DNA from: Paractinoplanes pyxinae
Lineage (GTDB): Bacteria; Actinomycetota; Actinomycetes; Mycobacteriales; Micromonosporaceae
Length of the DNA stretch: 64,000 nt
Direction: 5' to 3'
NCBI RefSeq assembly: GCF_026626335.1
Contig: NZ_JAPNTZ010000010.1
Coordinates: 124,001-188,000, forward strand
In this document: one piece after another, positions 23,093 to 32,407 of the stretch
How the letters are laid out: every line of letters begins with the position of its first letter
Position numbering within the stretch: position 1 is the first letter of the stretch
Notes under the pieces: model-generated
The model's input: only the letters and a program-made list of their open reading frames with translations
Databases searched by the model: none
What the model was told of the DNA's origin: nothing
Made by a program: the position numbers and the translations under genes

Positions 23093-24946
23093 GTGGCGGG
23101 CCGGGTCAAGGACGAAGACATCGCGCTCGTCCGCGACCGCACGTCGATCGCCGACATCATCAGCGAGTCGGTGACGCTGCGTCCCGCGGGCGGCGGCAAC
23201 CTGAAGGGACTGTGTCCCTTCCACGACGAGAAGACGCCGTCGTTCACGGTGGCTCCTGCCCGAAATGTGTATTACTGCCACGGTTGCGGGGCCGGTGGCG
23301 ACGCCATCAAGTTCCTCATGGACGCCGAGCACCTGTCGTTCATCGAGTCGATCGAGCGCCTGGCCGGCCGGGCCGGCATCCAGCTGCGGTACGACGAGAC
23401 CGGCGCGCCCAGCGGCCCGCGTCCGCAGGTCGGGCAGAAGCAGCGGCTGCTGGCGGCGCACGTGGCGGCGGCCGACTTCTACCGCGACCAGCTCGGCACG
23501 CCCGGCGCCCGCAAAGCTCGCCAGTTCCTCGCCGAGCGGGGCTTCGGGCGCGACTCGGCCGAGCGGTACGGCTGCGGTTTCGCCCCCGACTCGTGGGACG
23601 CGCTGGCCAAGCACCTGCGGCAGAAGGGCTTCACGGCCGAGGAGCTGAACACGGCCGGCCTGACGAAGCCGGCCCGCTCCGGTTCGCTCATCGACCGGTT
23701 CCGGCGCCGGCTGCTGTGGCCCATCCGCGACCTCTCGGGCGACGTGATCGGCTTCGGCGCCCGCAAGCTGTTCGACGACGACGACGGCCCGAAATACCTG
23801 AACACCCCCGAGACGCCGCTGTACAAGAAGTCGCACGTGCTCTACGGCATCGACCACGCCAAGCGCGAGATCGCCAAGCGGGGCCGGGCCGTGATCGTCG
23901 AGGGCTACACCGACGTGATGGCCTGCCACGAGGCGGGCGAGCCGACGGCCGTGGCCACCTGCGGCACGGCGTTCGGCGTCGACCACATCGGGGTGCTGCG
24001 GCGCCTGCTGATGGACAGCGACAGCTTCACCGGCGAGATCATCTACACGTTCGACGGCGACGCGGCCGGCCAGAAGGCGGCGTTGCGCGCCTTCGAAGAG
24101 GACCAGCGTTTCGTCGGCCGCACGTTCATCGCCGTCAGCCCGGACAACATGGACCCGTGCGAGCTGCGGCTGGCCCGGGGCGACCTGGCCGTCCGCGACA
24201 TGATCGCCGGTCGCGAGCCGCTGGTCGACTTCGCGTTGCGGCACACCATCTCGCGCTTCGACCTGGACACGGTCGAGGGTCGCGTCGAGGCCATGCGCAA
24301 GGCCGCGCCGCTGGTCGCCAAGATCAAAGACAGGGAGAAGCGTCCCGAGTACGCGCGGAAGCTCGCCGGTGACCTCGGGATGGACCTGGAGCCGGTGCAG
24401 CGGGCGGTCGCCTCTGCTCAGCGCGGCGCTGAGGCCGAGCAGCCGGCTCGCCCGGCCGCCCCGGCCACCGAGGCTCCGCAGCGGCTGGTCGAGCGCGAGG
24501 CCCTGAAGCTGGCCCTGCAAGAGCCGGTTCTGGCCGGCCCGATGTTCGACGTGGTCGGCGCCGAGAACTACGCCGACCCGGTCTACCAGGCGATCCGGGT
24601 GGCCGTCGACGGCGCCGGCGGGGCGTCCTCGGTGACCTCGGGCGGCGTCGTGTGGATCGAGAAGGTGCGCGACACCTGCACCGACCTGGCCGGGCAGGGC
24701 CTCATCTCGGAACTGGCGGTCGAGCCGCTGCGCGTCGACGGCGCGGCCGACCCGGTCTACGTCCGTAAGACGCTGGCCCGGCTGCAGTGGGGCGCGGTGA
24801 CGACCCGGATCCGTGACCTCAAGTCCAAGGTGCAGCGGATGAACCCGGTGGCCAACAAGGACGCCTATCTCGCCCTCGCCGGCGAGCTCTTCTCGCTCGA
24901 ACAGCAGGCGCGTGCCCTGCGTAACCAGGCAGCAGGTGGAGAGTGA
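23093..24946 (+). CDS. dnaG: DNA primase DnaG
   Basis: 617 aa from GTG 23093 (AGGA 8 nt upstream); an in-frame ATG at 23084 is possible. It makes RNA primers at the replication fork. The N-terminal CHC2 zinc finger has CPFH near residue 41 and CHGC near 61. The core RNA polymerase TOPRIM domain has the catalytic Glu in VIVEGYTDVMACHEAG near 267 and the acidic FDGDAAGQKA near 320. A C-terminal DnaB-interaction region begins after a Pro/Ala-rich linker near 445. All catalytic parts are intact. Confidence 0.97.
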   Translation: MAGRVKDEDIALVRDRTSIADIISESVTLRPAGGGNLKGLCPFHDEKTPSFTVAPARNVYYCHGCGAGGDAIKFLMDAEHLSFIESIERLAGRAGIQLRYDETGAPSGPRPQVGQKQRLLAAHVAAADFYRDQLGTPGARKARQFLAERGFGRDSAERYGCGFAPDSWDALAKHLRQKGFTAEELNTAGLTKPARSGSLIDRFRRRLLWPIRDLSGDVIGFGARKLFDDDDGPKYLNTPETPLYKKSHVLYGIDHAKREIAKRGRAVIVEGYTDVMACHEAGEPTAVATCGTAFGVDHIGVLRRLLMDSDSFTGEIIYTFDGDAAGQKAALRAFEEDQRFVGRTFIAVSPDNMDPCELRLARGDLAVRDMIAGREPLVDFALRHTISRFDLDTVEGRVEAMRKAAPLVAKIKDREKRPEYARKLAGDLGMDLEPVQRAVASAQRGAEAEQPARPAAPATEAPQRLVEREALKLALQEPVLAGPMFDVVGAENYADPVYQAIRVAVDGAGGASSVTSGGVVWIEKVRDTCTDLAGQGLISELAVEPLRVDGAADPVYVRKTLARLQWGAVTTRIRDLKSKVQRMNPVANKDAYLALAGELFSLEQQARALRNQAAGGE

Positions 24947-25473
24947 ACTTCCTTCGGCGGAAGCCGTCCCTCCCGGCGGCGCTCAAGCCGCGCCTCTCGC
25001 CCGACGAGCGGGTGGTGGCGTGGGCGCTGGTCTCCGACGAGCAGGCGGTCGTCGCGACCAACCACGGGCTGTGGCTGCCCGGCTCGCCCCAGTTCCTGGG
25101 CTGGCACGACATCCACAAGGCGGCCTGGTCGGGGCGCGAGCTGCGGATCACGCCGGCCGAGATCGCCGAGGAGAGGGAGGGCTACACGGTCTTCGTGGAC
25201 GGCCCGATCCTGACGTTCCTGCTGCTGTCGCCGGGGGAGCTGCCCGACCAGGTACGCACCCGGGTCACCAAGTCGGTGGCGTACACGGTGCACCACCCGC
25301 TGCCCAACGGCGCGGGCGGCGTGCGGGTGGTGGGGCGCCGGGTGGCCGGGCGCAACGGGCTCACCTGGGCCGTCCGGTACGACTCGGGCACGCCGGTCGA
25401 GCTGCCCGCCGTCGTCGAGCTGACCGACCAGCTGGTGACCACGGCGCGCGGGACGATGGCCGCGCCGGACTGA
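24943..25473 (+). CDS. Conserved actinobacterial protein of unknown function, downstream of dnaG
   Basis: 176 aa. It overlaps the dnaG stop by 4 nt (GTGA), so it is coupled to primase translation. The pattern is mainly beta: VVAWALVSDEQAVVATNHGL, WLPGSPQFLGWHDIHKAAWS, ITPAEIAEEREGYTVFV, VAYTVHHPLPNGAGGVRVVG. It resembles a small PH-like or SHOCT-less family that often follows dnaG in actinobacteria. There are no catalytic motifs, signal peptide or transmembrane helices. Confidence 0.8.
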   Translation: MNFLRRKPSLPAALKPRLSPDERVVAWALVSDEQAVVATNHGLWLPGSPQFLGWHDIHKAAWSGRELRITPAEIAEEREGYTVFVDGPILTFLLLSPGELPDQVRTRVTKSVAYTVHHPLPNGAGGVRVVGRRVAGRNGLTWAVRYDSGTPVELPAVVELTDQLVTTARGTMAAPD

Positions 25474-25516
25474 ATTCCGGTCGTTTCTGTCGTACCCCCT
25501 CTCTAAGGTCCTGAGC

Positions 25517-26440
25517 GTGGAATCCCTCATTCATGCGCGTGGGCTGATCAAGCGGTTCGGCGACTTCACGGCGGTCGACGGCATCGACGTCGACGTGCGC
25601 CGCGGCGAGGCGTTCGGCTTCCTCGGGCCCAACGGCGCGGGCAAGAGCTCGACCATGCGCATGATCGGTTGTGTCTCCCCGCCGACCGACGGGGTGCTCA
25701 AGATCCTCGGCATGGACCCGCGCCGCGACGGTCCCAAGATCCGCGGCCGGCTCGGCGTCTGCCCCCAGCTCGACAACCTCGACATCGAGCTGACCACGCG
25801 CGAGAACCTCACCACCTACGCGCGCTTCTTCGGCATCCCGCGCAAAGAGGCCCGCCGCCGGGCCGACGAGCTGCTCGAGTTCGTGCAGCTGACTGAGCGG
25901 GCCGACAGCAAGGTCGAGCCGCTGTCGGGCGGCATGAAGCGGCGCCTCACGATCGCCCGCGCCATGGTCAACCAGCCCGAGATGGTGCTGCTCGACGAGC
26001 CCACCACCGGCCTCGACCCGCAGGCCCGCCACCTGGTGTGGGAGCGCCTGTTCCGGCTCAAGCAGCAGGGCGTCACGCTGGTGCTCACCACCCACTACAT
26101 GGACGAGGCCGAGCAGCTGTGCGACCGGCTCGTCGTCATGGACGGCGGCCGCATCGTGGCCGAGGGCTCACCGCGGTCGCTGATCGAGCAGTACTCGACG
26201 CGCGAGGTGGTCGAGCTGCGCTTCAACACGGAAGACCAGGCGGCCTACGCCGACAAGCTGGCCGGCATCGGCGACCGGCTCGAGGTGCTGCCCGACCGCA
26301 TCCTGCTCTACGTCGGCGACGGCGACGGCGCGGCCGACGAGGTCAACCGCCGCTCGCTCAGCCCGGCCAGCGTGCTGGTGCGCCGCAGCAGCCTGGAAGA
26401 CGTCTTCCTGCACCTCACCGGCCGGACGCTGGTGGACTGA
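25517..26440 (+). CDS. ABC exporter ATP-binding protein (DrrA/NodI type)
   Basis: 307 aa. ABC ATPase of the drug/lipid exporter class: Walker A GPNGAGKSS near residue 40, Q-loop CPQLDNLD, signature LSGGMKRRLTIARAM near 138, Walker B MVLLDEPTTGLDPQ near 158, switch His in TTHYMDEAEQL. The roughly 80-residue C-terminal domain is typical of DrrA-like proteins. It is the first of three genes with two separate permeases; the stop overlaps the next start as TGATG. The substrate cannot be inferred. Confidence 0.92.
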   Translation: MESLIHARGLIKRFGDFTAVDGIDVDVRRGEAFGFLGPNGAGKSSTMRMIGCVSPPTDGVLKILGMDPRRDGPKIRGRLGVCPQLDNLDIELTTRENLTTYARFFGIPRKEARRRADELLEFVQLTERADSKVEPLSGGMKRRLTIARAMVNQPEMVLLDEPTTGLDPQARHLVWERLFRLKQQGVTLVLTTHYMDEAEQLCDRLVVMDGGRIVAEGSPRSLIEQYSTREVVELRFNTEDQAAYADKLAGIGDRLEVLPDRILLYVGDGDGAADEVNRRSLSPASVLVRRSSLEDVFLHLTGRTLVD

Positions 26441-27198
26441 TGACCGCCACGCTCTCCGTCCTCGAGTACCACCTGGTCAACTATCGCCGCACCTGGCGGT
26501 CGAGCGCCCTCTCGACGCTGGTCATGCCGCTGCTCACGCTGCTGGGCTTCGGCGTCGGGGTCGGCGCCTACGTGCGCGGCGGCATCGACGGCGTGCCCTA
26601 CATCGACTGGATCGTGCCCGGCCTGATCGCGTCGACGGCCATGCAGGCCGCGTTCGGCGAGGCCACCTGGCCGGTGCTGAGCTACTTCGAATGGCTCAAG
26701 GTCTATTTCGCGCAGGCCGCGGCGCCGCTGCGGGTGGCCGACATCATCGGCGGCCACCTCGCCTTCATGCTGTTCCGGGTGCTGCTGACCGCGGCCGCCT
26801 TCCTGGCCGTGGCGGCCGCCTTCGGCACGCTGCACTCGTGGTGGGCGCCGATGACCCTGCTGGTGTCGCTGCTCGTGGGCATGGCCTCGGCCGCGCCCAC
26901 GATGGCCTACGCGGCCAGCATCACCAGCGACAGCTACCTGATCATCCTGATGCGGTTCGCCGTGCTGCCCATGTCGCTGTTCTCCGGGGTGTTCTTCCCG
27001 GTCGAGTCGCTGCCCGTGCTGCTGCGCTGGGTGGCCTACGTGTTCCCGCTGTGGCACGGCGTCGAGCTGAGCCGCGACGCGATGCTCGGGCTGGCCCCGG
27101 GCCTGATCGGGCTGGTGCACGTGGCCGTGCTGCTGGCCTGGTGCGCCGCGGGCTGGCTGCTGGCCAACGCCCGCTTCCGCCGAAGGCTGGTGGTCTGA
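26440..27198 (+). CDS. ABC-2 type exporter permease
   Basis: 252 aa, six transmembrane helices in the ABC-2 (DrrB/NodJ-like) arrangement. An N-terminal amphipathic LEYHLVNYRRTWRSSALSTL precedes the first helix, and the C-terminal half carries the family motif FSGVFFPVESLPVLLRWVAY. The start overlaps the ATPase stop. With the next gene it probably forms a heterodimeric channel. Confidence 0.88.
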   Translation: MTATLSVLEYHLVNYRRTWRSSALSTLVMPLLTLLGFGVGVGAYVRGGIDGVPYIDWIVPGLIASTAMQAAFGEATWPVLSYFEWLKVYFAQAAAPLRVADIIGGHLAFMLFRVLLTAAAFLAVAAAFGTLHSWWAPMTLLVSLLVGMASAAPTMAYAASITSDSYLIILMRFAVLPMSLFSGVFFPVESLPVLLRWVAYVFPLWHGVELSRDAMLGLAPGLIGLVHVAVLLAWCAAGWLLANARFRRRLVV

Positions 27199-27200
27199 TC

Positions 27201-28010
27201 ATGGTGAGTCTGGTGATGCCGCGGCTGCTGTCCTTCGAGGGCACGGGCCGGCGGGCGGCCTCGGTGACCGAGCGCAACATCTCGACGCTGCGCTCGGCCT
27301 ACTGGGTGGTCATGGTGTCCGGCTTCCTCGAGCCGGTGCTCTACCTGTTCTCGATCGGGGTCGGCGTGGGCGCGCTGATCGGCGACATCACGCTGCCCGG
27401 GGGCGAGGTGGTGGGCTACGCCGAGTTCGTGGCGCCGGCCATGCTCGCGGCGTCGGCGATGACCGGCGCGCTGGCCGAGACCACGTTCAACTTCTTCGGC
27501 AAGATGAAGTTCGTCCGGCTCTACGAGGGCATCCTGGCCACGCCGGTGCGCCCGATCGAGATCGCGCTGGGCGAGCTGGCCTGGGCCATGGTCCGCGGCG
27601 TGATCTACTCGGCCGCCTTCGTGGTGATCATGACGCTCATGGGTCTCACCACCTGGAGCCGGGCGCTGGTCATGCTGCCGGCCACCCTGCTGGTGGGCCT
27701 GGCCTTCGGCGCCCTGGGCATGGCGGTGTCGACGATCATCCGCAGCTGGCAGGACTTCGATCTGATCGCGGCCGGCCAGTTCGCCCTGTTCCTGTTCTCC
27801 GGCACGTTCGTCCCGCCCACCGCCTATCCCGAGGTCGTGCGCTGGCTGATCGAGGCGACGCCGCTGTACCGCTCGGTCGACCTGATCCGGGCGCTGAGCA
27901 CGGGCACGACGGGATGGCTGCAGCTGGCCGACGTGGCCTATCTGCTGGCACTGATGGTTCTGGGCCTGACGGTCGCCGGACGCCGGATGGCCAAGCAGCT
28001 CTGCAAGTAG
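27201..28010 (+). CDS. ABC-2 type exporter permease (second)
   Basis: 269 aa, six transmembrane helices, of the same fold as the preceding permease. The conserved late segment is LFLFSGTFVPPTAYPEVVRW. It starts 2 nt after the previous stop. Having two different permeases and one ATPase is typical of NodIJ-like or daunorubicin-type exporters with a heteromeric membrane domain. The neighbours give no clue to the cargo. Confidence 0.88.
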   Translation: MVSLVMPRLLSFEGTGRRAASVTERNISTLRSAYWVVMVSGFLEPVLYLFSIGVGVGALIGDITLPGGEVVGYAEFVAPAMLAASAMTGALAETTFNFFGKMKFVRLYEGILATPVRPIEIALGELAWAMVRGVIYSAAFVVIMTLMGLTTWSRALVMLPATLLVGLAFGALGMAVSTIIRSWQDFDLIAAGQFALFLFSGTFVPPTAYPEVVRWLIEATPLYRSVDLIRALSTGTTGWLQLADVAYLLALMVLGLTVAGRRMAKQLCK

Positions 28011-28213
28011 ACCGGCCGGGGGACGTTCGCGCAGGCGCCGCCCTTCTTTTCGCGCCCTCGGCCAGAACGCCGGCGTTCCCGAACGGGGAGAAGGTGGTTA
28101 AGGGAGCCTGGTGGCGGGCATCACGTCCATGGGTCGTCGGAGCACGTCACCGCGATAGTGCGGCACGTGCCGAGCGACCCGGCCGAGGACGGTGTGCGCC
28201 TGGAGGAACCACG

Positions 28214-29317
28214 ATGAAACTGCGTCACAAGCACGACGACGAGAAGGCGAACTCCTCGCCCGACGCCGAGCGCGCCCGGACGAAGGGCGCCAAGGACTAC
28301 GACGTCGCCACCACCAAGACCGGTGAGGACAAGCCGGCCGACCTGTCCGCGCCGTCGCCCGACGCCGGTCCGGACAGCCCGACCGAGCTCAAGGGCAAGG
28401 GCCTGATGGCCGCCGTGAAGCGGACGTTCAAGCAGTTCTCGGAGGACAACGTCTCCGACTGGGCCGCCGCCCTCACCTACTACGGCGTGCTGTCGATCTT
28501 CCCCGGCGCGCTGGTGCTCGTCTCGATCCTGGGCATGCTGAGCGACAACGGCCAGCAGACCGTGCAGGACACGGTGGGCGAGATCGCCAACAACCAGCAG
28601 ATCGAGGACCTGGTCAACACGGTGCTCAGCCAGGTGCAGGACACGGGCGCGGCCGGCTTCGCGGCGATCGTCGGTCTGCTGCTGGCCTTCTGGTCGGCGT
28701 CGGGCTACGTGGCCGCCTTCATGCGCGCCTCGAACGCCGTCTACGACGTGCCCGAGGGCCGGCCGATCTGGAAGACCCTGCCGATCCGGGTCGGCGTCAC
28801 CGCCGTCATCGGCATCATGCTCATCCTCTCGGCCGTGATCGTCGTCTTCACCGGCGACCTGGCCCAGGTGGTCGGCGAGAAGATCGGCCTCGGCGGGGTG
28901 GCCGTGACGGTGTGGAGCATCGCCAAGTGGCCGGTGCTGATCCTGCTGGTCAGCCTGATGTTCGCCATCCTCTACTGGGCCTCGCCGAACGCCAAGACCG
29001 GCGGCTTCCGCTGGGTCAGCCCGGGCGGCATCTTCGCCGTCGTGCTGTGGCTGGTCGCGTCGGGCGCCTTCGCGATCTACCTGGCCAACTTCGCCAACTA
29101 CAGCAAGACGTACGGCACCCTGGGCGGTGTCATCGCCTTCCTGGTCTGGCTGTGGATCTCGAACATCGCGATCCTGCTGGGCGCCGAGCTCGACGCCGAA
29201 CTCGAGCGGGGCCGCGCCATCGCCGCCGGCCACGACCCGTCGGACGAGCCGTTCCTCGAGCTGCGCGACGACCGCAAGCTCAAGAAGGGCAGCGAACAGG
29301 GCCTGAGTACGAACTGA
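28214..29317 (+). CDS. YihY/BrkB family inner-membrane protein
   Basis: 367 aa from ATG 28214 with GGAGGA upstream. A charged N-terminal tail of about 70 residues is followed by the YihY/BrkB domain: FSEDNVSDWAAALTYYGVLS with the typical WAAALTYY, six transmembrane helices, and NAKTGGFRWVSPGGIFAVVL before the last two helices. The C-terminal AELDAELERGRAIAAGHDPS motif is usual for the family. The biochemical role of the family is unsettled (once mis-annotated as RNase BN). A strong terminator follows. Confidence 0.93.
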   Translation: MKLRHKHDDEKANSSPDAERARTKGAKDYDVATTKTGEDKPADLSAPSPDAGPDSPTELKGKGLMAAVKRTFKQFSEDNVSDWAAALTYYGVLSIFPGALVLVSILGMLSDNGQQTVQDTVGEIANNQQIEDLVNTVLSQVQDTGAAGFAAIVGLLLAFWSASGYVAAFMRASNAVYDVPEGRPIWKTLPIRVGVTAVIGIMLILSAVIVVFTGDLAQVVGEKIGLGGVAVTVWSIAKWPVLILLVSLMFAILYWASPNAKTGGFRWVSPGGIFAVVLWLVASGAFAIYLANFANYSKTYGTLGGVIAFLVWLWISNIAILLGAELDAELERGRAIAAGHDPSDEPFLELRDDRKLKKGSEQGLSTN

Positions 29318-29327
29318 CCGAGAACGA

Positions 29328-29362
29328 AAGACCCCCGGCCGCCACCTCGGGCCGGGGGTCTT
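29328..29362 (+). terminator. Intrinsic terminator after the BrkB-like gene
   Basis: Perfect 13-bp stem AAGACCCCCGGCC / GGCCGGGGGTCTT with a 9-nt loop, 11 nt after the stop codon; TTGT follows. Confidence 0.9.
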
Positions 29363-29428
29363 GTCATGCCCGGCCCCATCCGCCGGCCGGAGAGAAGCAG
29401 ACCTAGGTCAACGGGCGATAACGAACCC

Positions 29429-29454
29429 AACTTTTGCTCCAATAGACAAAAGTT
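29429..29454. promoter_or_regulatory. AT-rich inverted repeat, probable operator of the ROK/sugar operon
   Basis: AACTTTTG-N10-CAAAAGTT, a perfect 8-bp inverted repeat centred about 120 nt upstream of the ROK regulator start. It stands out as A/T-rich in GC-rich DNA and is the kind of site bound by ROK-family repressors. No second copy was noticed. Confidence 0.65.
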
Positions 29455-29561
29455 AGGAATGATCTTCGAGAAGGTATGGACTCCGGAGGCACAGCGCGCC
29501 TACTGTGACCGTCACAACACCGAGGGGTTACCCCGGTGTTAAGCGTCTCCGGAGGTTCTTC

Positions 29562-30803
29562 GTGCACGTCGCCGATGCTCCCCACCTGCGGGTTCTGCGC
29601 CTGCTGCGGGACGAGGGACCGGTGTCCCGGGCCGAGCTGGGGGATCGCCTCGAGCTGACCCGGCCGCGGCTGCTGGCCGAGGTCGAACGCCTCGTCGCGG
29701 CCGGCCTCATCGCCGAGGCCGGCATGGCCGCCTCCCGCGGCGGCCGGCGCTCGACGCTGGTCGAGCTGCACCCGCGCCTGCGCTTCGCCGCCGTCGACCT
29801 CGGGGCCAGCTCGATCGACATAGAGGTCACCAACGGCCGGCTCGAGCCGGTGGCGACCTACCGCGAGTCGGCCGACATCCGCTCGGGGCCGCGGCAGATA
29901 CTGCAACGGGTCAACGAGCTGCTGCACAAGGCTCGCACCGACGGCGCCTACGACCGGCTCGACGCGGTCGGCATCGGCGTCCCCGGCCCGGTCAGCTTTC
30001 GCGACGGCGTCCCGGTGTCGCCCCCGATCATGCCGGGGTGGGACCGCTATCCCGTACGGGAACTGCTCGCCCGCGAGCACGGGTGCCCGGCCGTCGTCGA
30101 CAACGACGTGAACATCATGGCCATCGGCGAGCGGCACGGCGGCGTCGCCCACTCGGTCGACGACTTCCTGTTCGTCAAGATCGGCACGGGCATCGGCTGC
30201 GGCATCCACCTGGGCGGCACGGTCTACCGCGGGGTCGACGGCTGCGCGGGCGACATCGGCCACATCCAGGTCGACCCCAACGGCCCGGTCTGCTCGTGCG
30301 GCAACACCGGCTGCCTCGAGGCCCTGTTCAGCGGCTTCGCCCTGGCCCGGGACGCGCTGGCCGCGGCCCGCTCCGGCGAGTCCCCGGCCCTGGCCGAGCG
30401 CCTCGCCGCCTACCAGGCCGCGCTGCAGGCGGCCGGCGAGGCCGCGGGCGAGGGCGACGACGGCCCCGAGCCGGCGGTCCACATCTCGGCCCGCGACGTG
30501 GCCGACGGCGCCGCCGAGGGCGACGTCACCTGCATCCGCCTGATCCGCGAGGGTGGCCGCCGCGTCGGCGGCGTCCTGGCCACCCTGGTGTCCTTCTCCA
30601 ACCCTTCGATGATTGTCATCGGCGGCGGCCTGGCCCTGCTGGGTCACGTGCTGCTCGCCGAGATCCGCAGTGTGGTCTACCGCCGGTCGCTGCCCCTGGC
30701 CACCGGCAACCTTCCCGTTGTCCTTTCGGAGCTGGGCAGCCGGGCCGGCGTCACCGGCGCCGCCGTGCTGGCCAGCGACACGGCTTTCGAGCAGGCATCA
30801 TGA
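29562..30803 (+). CDS. ROK family transcriptional regulator
   Basis: 413 aa. N-terminal winged helix (LRVLRLLRDEGPVSRAELGD, then LEVERLVAAGLIAEAG-type wing) fused to a ROK sugar-kinase-like domain. The domain contains VDLGASSIDIEV near residue 85, GVGIGVPGPVSFRDG near 145, FVKIGTGIGCGIHLGG near 203 and the zinc motif CSCGNTGCLEALFSG near 245. The GTG at 29562 has GGAGG 6 nt before it and is preferred. It probably senses the imported sugar or its phosphate and represses this operon through the upstream inverted repeat. Its stop overlaps the start of the transporter ATPase. Confidence 0.92.
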   Translation: MHVADAPHLRVLRLLRDEGPVSRAELGDRLELTRPRLLAEVERLVAAGLIAEAGMAASRGGRRSTLVELHPRLRFAAVDLGASSIDIEVTNGRLEPVATYRESADIRSGPRQILQRVNELLHKARTDGAYDRLDAVGIGVPGPVSFRDGVPVSPPIMPGWDRYPVRELLAREHGCPAVVDNDVNIMAIGERHGGVAHSVDDFLFVKIGTGIGCGIHLGGTVYRGVDGCAGDIGHIQVDPNGPVCSCGNTGCLEALFSGFALARDALAAARSGESPALAERLAAYQAALQAAGEAAGEGDDGPEPAVHISARDVADGAAEGDVTCIRLIREGGRRVGGVLATLVSFSNPSMIVIGGGLALLGHVLLAEIRSVVYRRSLPLATGNLPVVLSELGSRAGVTGAAVLASDTAFEQAS

Positions 30804-32407
30804 CCATTCCCGCCCCGCGTGAAGACCTCAAATCCGACAACGACGTGCCGGTCCCGCCGGACAGCACCGACGGCGAGGGCCCCGGCGACGTGGTCCTGCG
30901 CCTGACCGACGTGGTCAAGACCTTCCCGGGCGTCCGCGCCCTCGACGGCGTGCAGCTCGAGGTGCGCGCCGGCGAGGTGCACTGCCTGCTCGGGCAGAAC
31001 GGCGCCGGCAAGTCCACGCTGATCAAGACGCTGGCCGGCGTGCACCACGCCGACGGCGGCGAGATCACCTGGCTGGGCGAGCCCTTCGCGCCGGCCACGC
31101 CGCAGGCCGCCATGCGGGCCGGCATCGCCACCATCTATCAGGAGCTCGACCTCGTCGACGACCTTTCCGTCGCCGAGAACGCCTTCCTGGGCCACGAGGA
31201 CAGCCGGCTCGGCTTCACCCGCCGGCGCTCCACGGCCGCCAAGACCCGGGAGATCCTGTCCCGGCTCGGCCACGGCGAGATTCCGCCGCGGCAGGCAGTG
31301 CGCTCGCTGCCGGCCGCCGGCAAACAGGTCGTCAGCATGGCCCGTGCGCTCTCGCACGACGCCCGGCTGATCGTCATGGACGAGCCCAGCGCTGTGCTCG
31401 CTCATGATGAGGTGGAAAACCTGTTCCGGATCATCCGGGAGCTCACCGCCCAGGGCATCGCGGTCATCTACATCTCGCACCGGCTCGAAGAGATCCGCGA
31501 GATCGGCGACCGGGTGACCGTGCTCAAGGACGGCCGCACCACCGCGGCCAACCTGCCGGCCCGGTCCACCCCGACTCGCGACCTGGTCAGCCGGATGACC
31601 GGCCGCACCATCGAGTACGTCTTCCCGCCCCGCCGCCCGGCCGAGCAGCGCGACCCGCTGCTGGTCGTCGACGGTCTGAGCCGCACCGGCGAATTCGCCG
31701 ACGCGAGCCTGACCGTCGCCCCCGGCGAGATCGTCGGCATCGCCGGCCTGGTCGGGTCGGGCCGCTCCGAGCTGCTCGAGACGATCTTCGGCGCGCGCCG
31801 GGCCGACTCCGGCACCGTCACCCTCGACGGCAAGCGGATCACCAGCGTCGGCAGCGCGGTCCGCAAGGGCATGGGCATGGCGCCCGAGGAGCGCAAGAGC
31901 CAGGCCCTGCTGCTCGACGAGCCGGTCTACAAGAACATGACGCTCGCGTCGTTCAGCACCTTCGCCAAGGCCGGGTTCACCGACGCCGGCGGTGAGCGCA
32001 AGGCCGCCGAACGGACGGCCGAAGCGCTCGAACTGCGGCCGCGCGACGTGAGCCGTCCGATCCGGACGCTCTCCGGCGGCAACCAGCAGAAGGTCGTCGT
32101 CGGCCGGTGGCTGCTCGAGGACACGAAGCTGCTGCTGCTCGACGAGCCCACCCGCGGTGTCGACGTCGGCGCCCGGGCCGAGCTCTACCAGGTCATCCAC
32201 GACCTGGCCGAGCGGGGCGTGGGGGTGCTGCTGGTCTCCAGCGAGGTGCCCGAGGTGCTCGGTCTGGCCGACCGGGTGCTGGTGATGCGCGAGGGCCGGA
32301 TCATCCACGAGGCCCCGGCCGGGGCGATCGACGAGGACGCCGTCCTCGACATGATCATGGCCGGTTCGCTCACGACTGAGTCCATTCTGGAAGGGGAGCC
32401 AGCATGA
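30800..32407 (+). CDS. Sugar ABC importer ATPase, CUT2 (RbsA/MglA) type
   Basis: 535 aa with two ABC domains. Domain 1: Walker A GQNGAGKST, a relaxed signature LPAAGKQVVSMARALS, Walker B LIVMDEPSAVLAHDE. Domain 2 has the degenerate P-loop GLVGSGRSELLE usual for RbsA, signature LSGGNQQKVVVGRWLLED and Walker B LLLLDEPTRGVDVGAR. It carries an N-terminal extension of about 30 residues. It powers uptake of a monosaccharide or polyol with the next two genes. The ATG overlaps the ROK stop, and the stop overlaps the permease start (ATGA). Confidence 0.94.
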   Translation: MTIPAPREDLKSDNDVPVPPDSTDGEGPGDVVLRLTDVVKTFPGVRALDGVQLEVRAGEVHCLLGQNGAGKSTLIKTLAGVHHADGGEITWLGEPFAPATPQAAMRAGIATIYQELDLVDDLSVAENAFLGHEDSRLGFTRRRSTAAKTREILSRLGHGEIPPRQAVRSLPAAGKQVVSMARALSHDARLIVMDEPSAVLAHDEVENLFRIIRELTAQGIAVIYISHRLEEIREIGDRVTVLKDGRTTAANLPARSTPTRDLVSRMTGRTIEYVFPPRRPAEQRDPLLVVDGLSRTGEFADASLTVAPGEIVGIAGLVGSGRSELLETIFGARRADSGTVTLDGKRITSVGSAVRKGMGMAPEERKSQALLLDEPVYKNMTLASFSTFAKAGFTDAGGERKAAERTAEALELRPRDVSRPIRTLSGGNQQKVVVGRWLLEDTKLLLLDEPTRGVDVGARAELYQVIHDLAERGVGVLLVSSEVPEVLGLADRVLVMREGRIIHEAPAGAIDEDAVLDMIMAGSLTTESILEGEPA

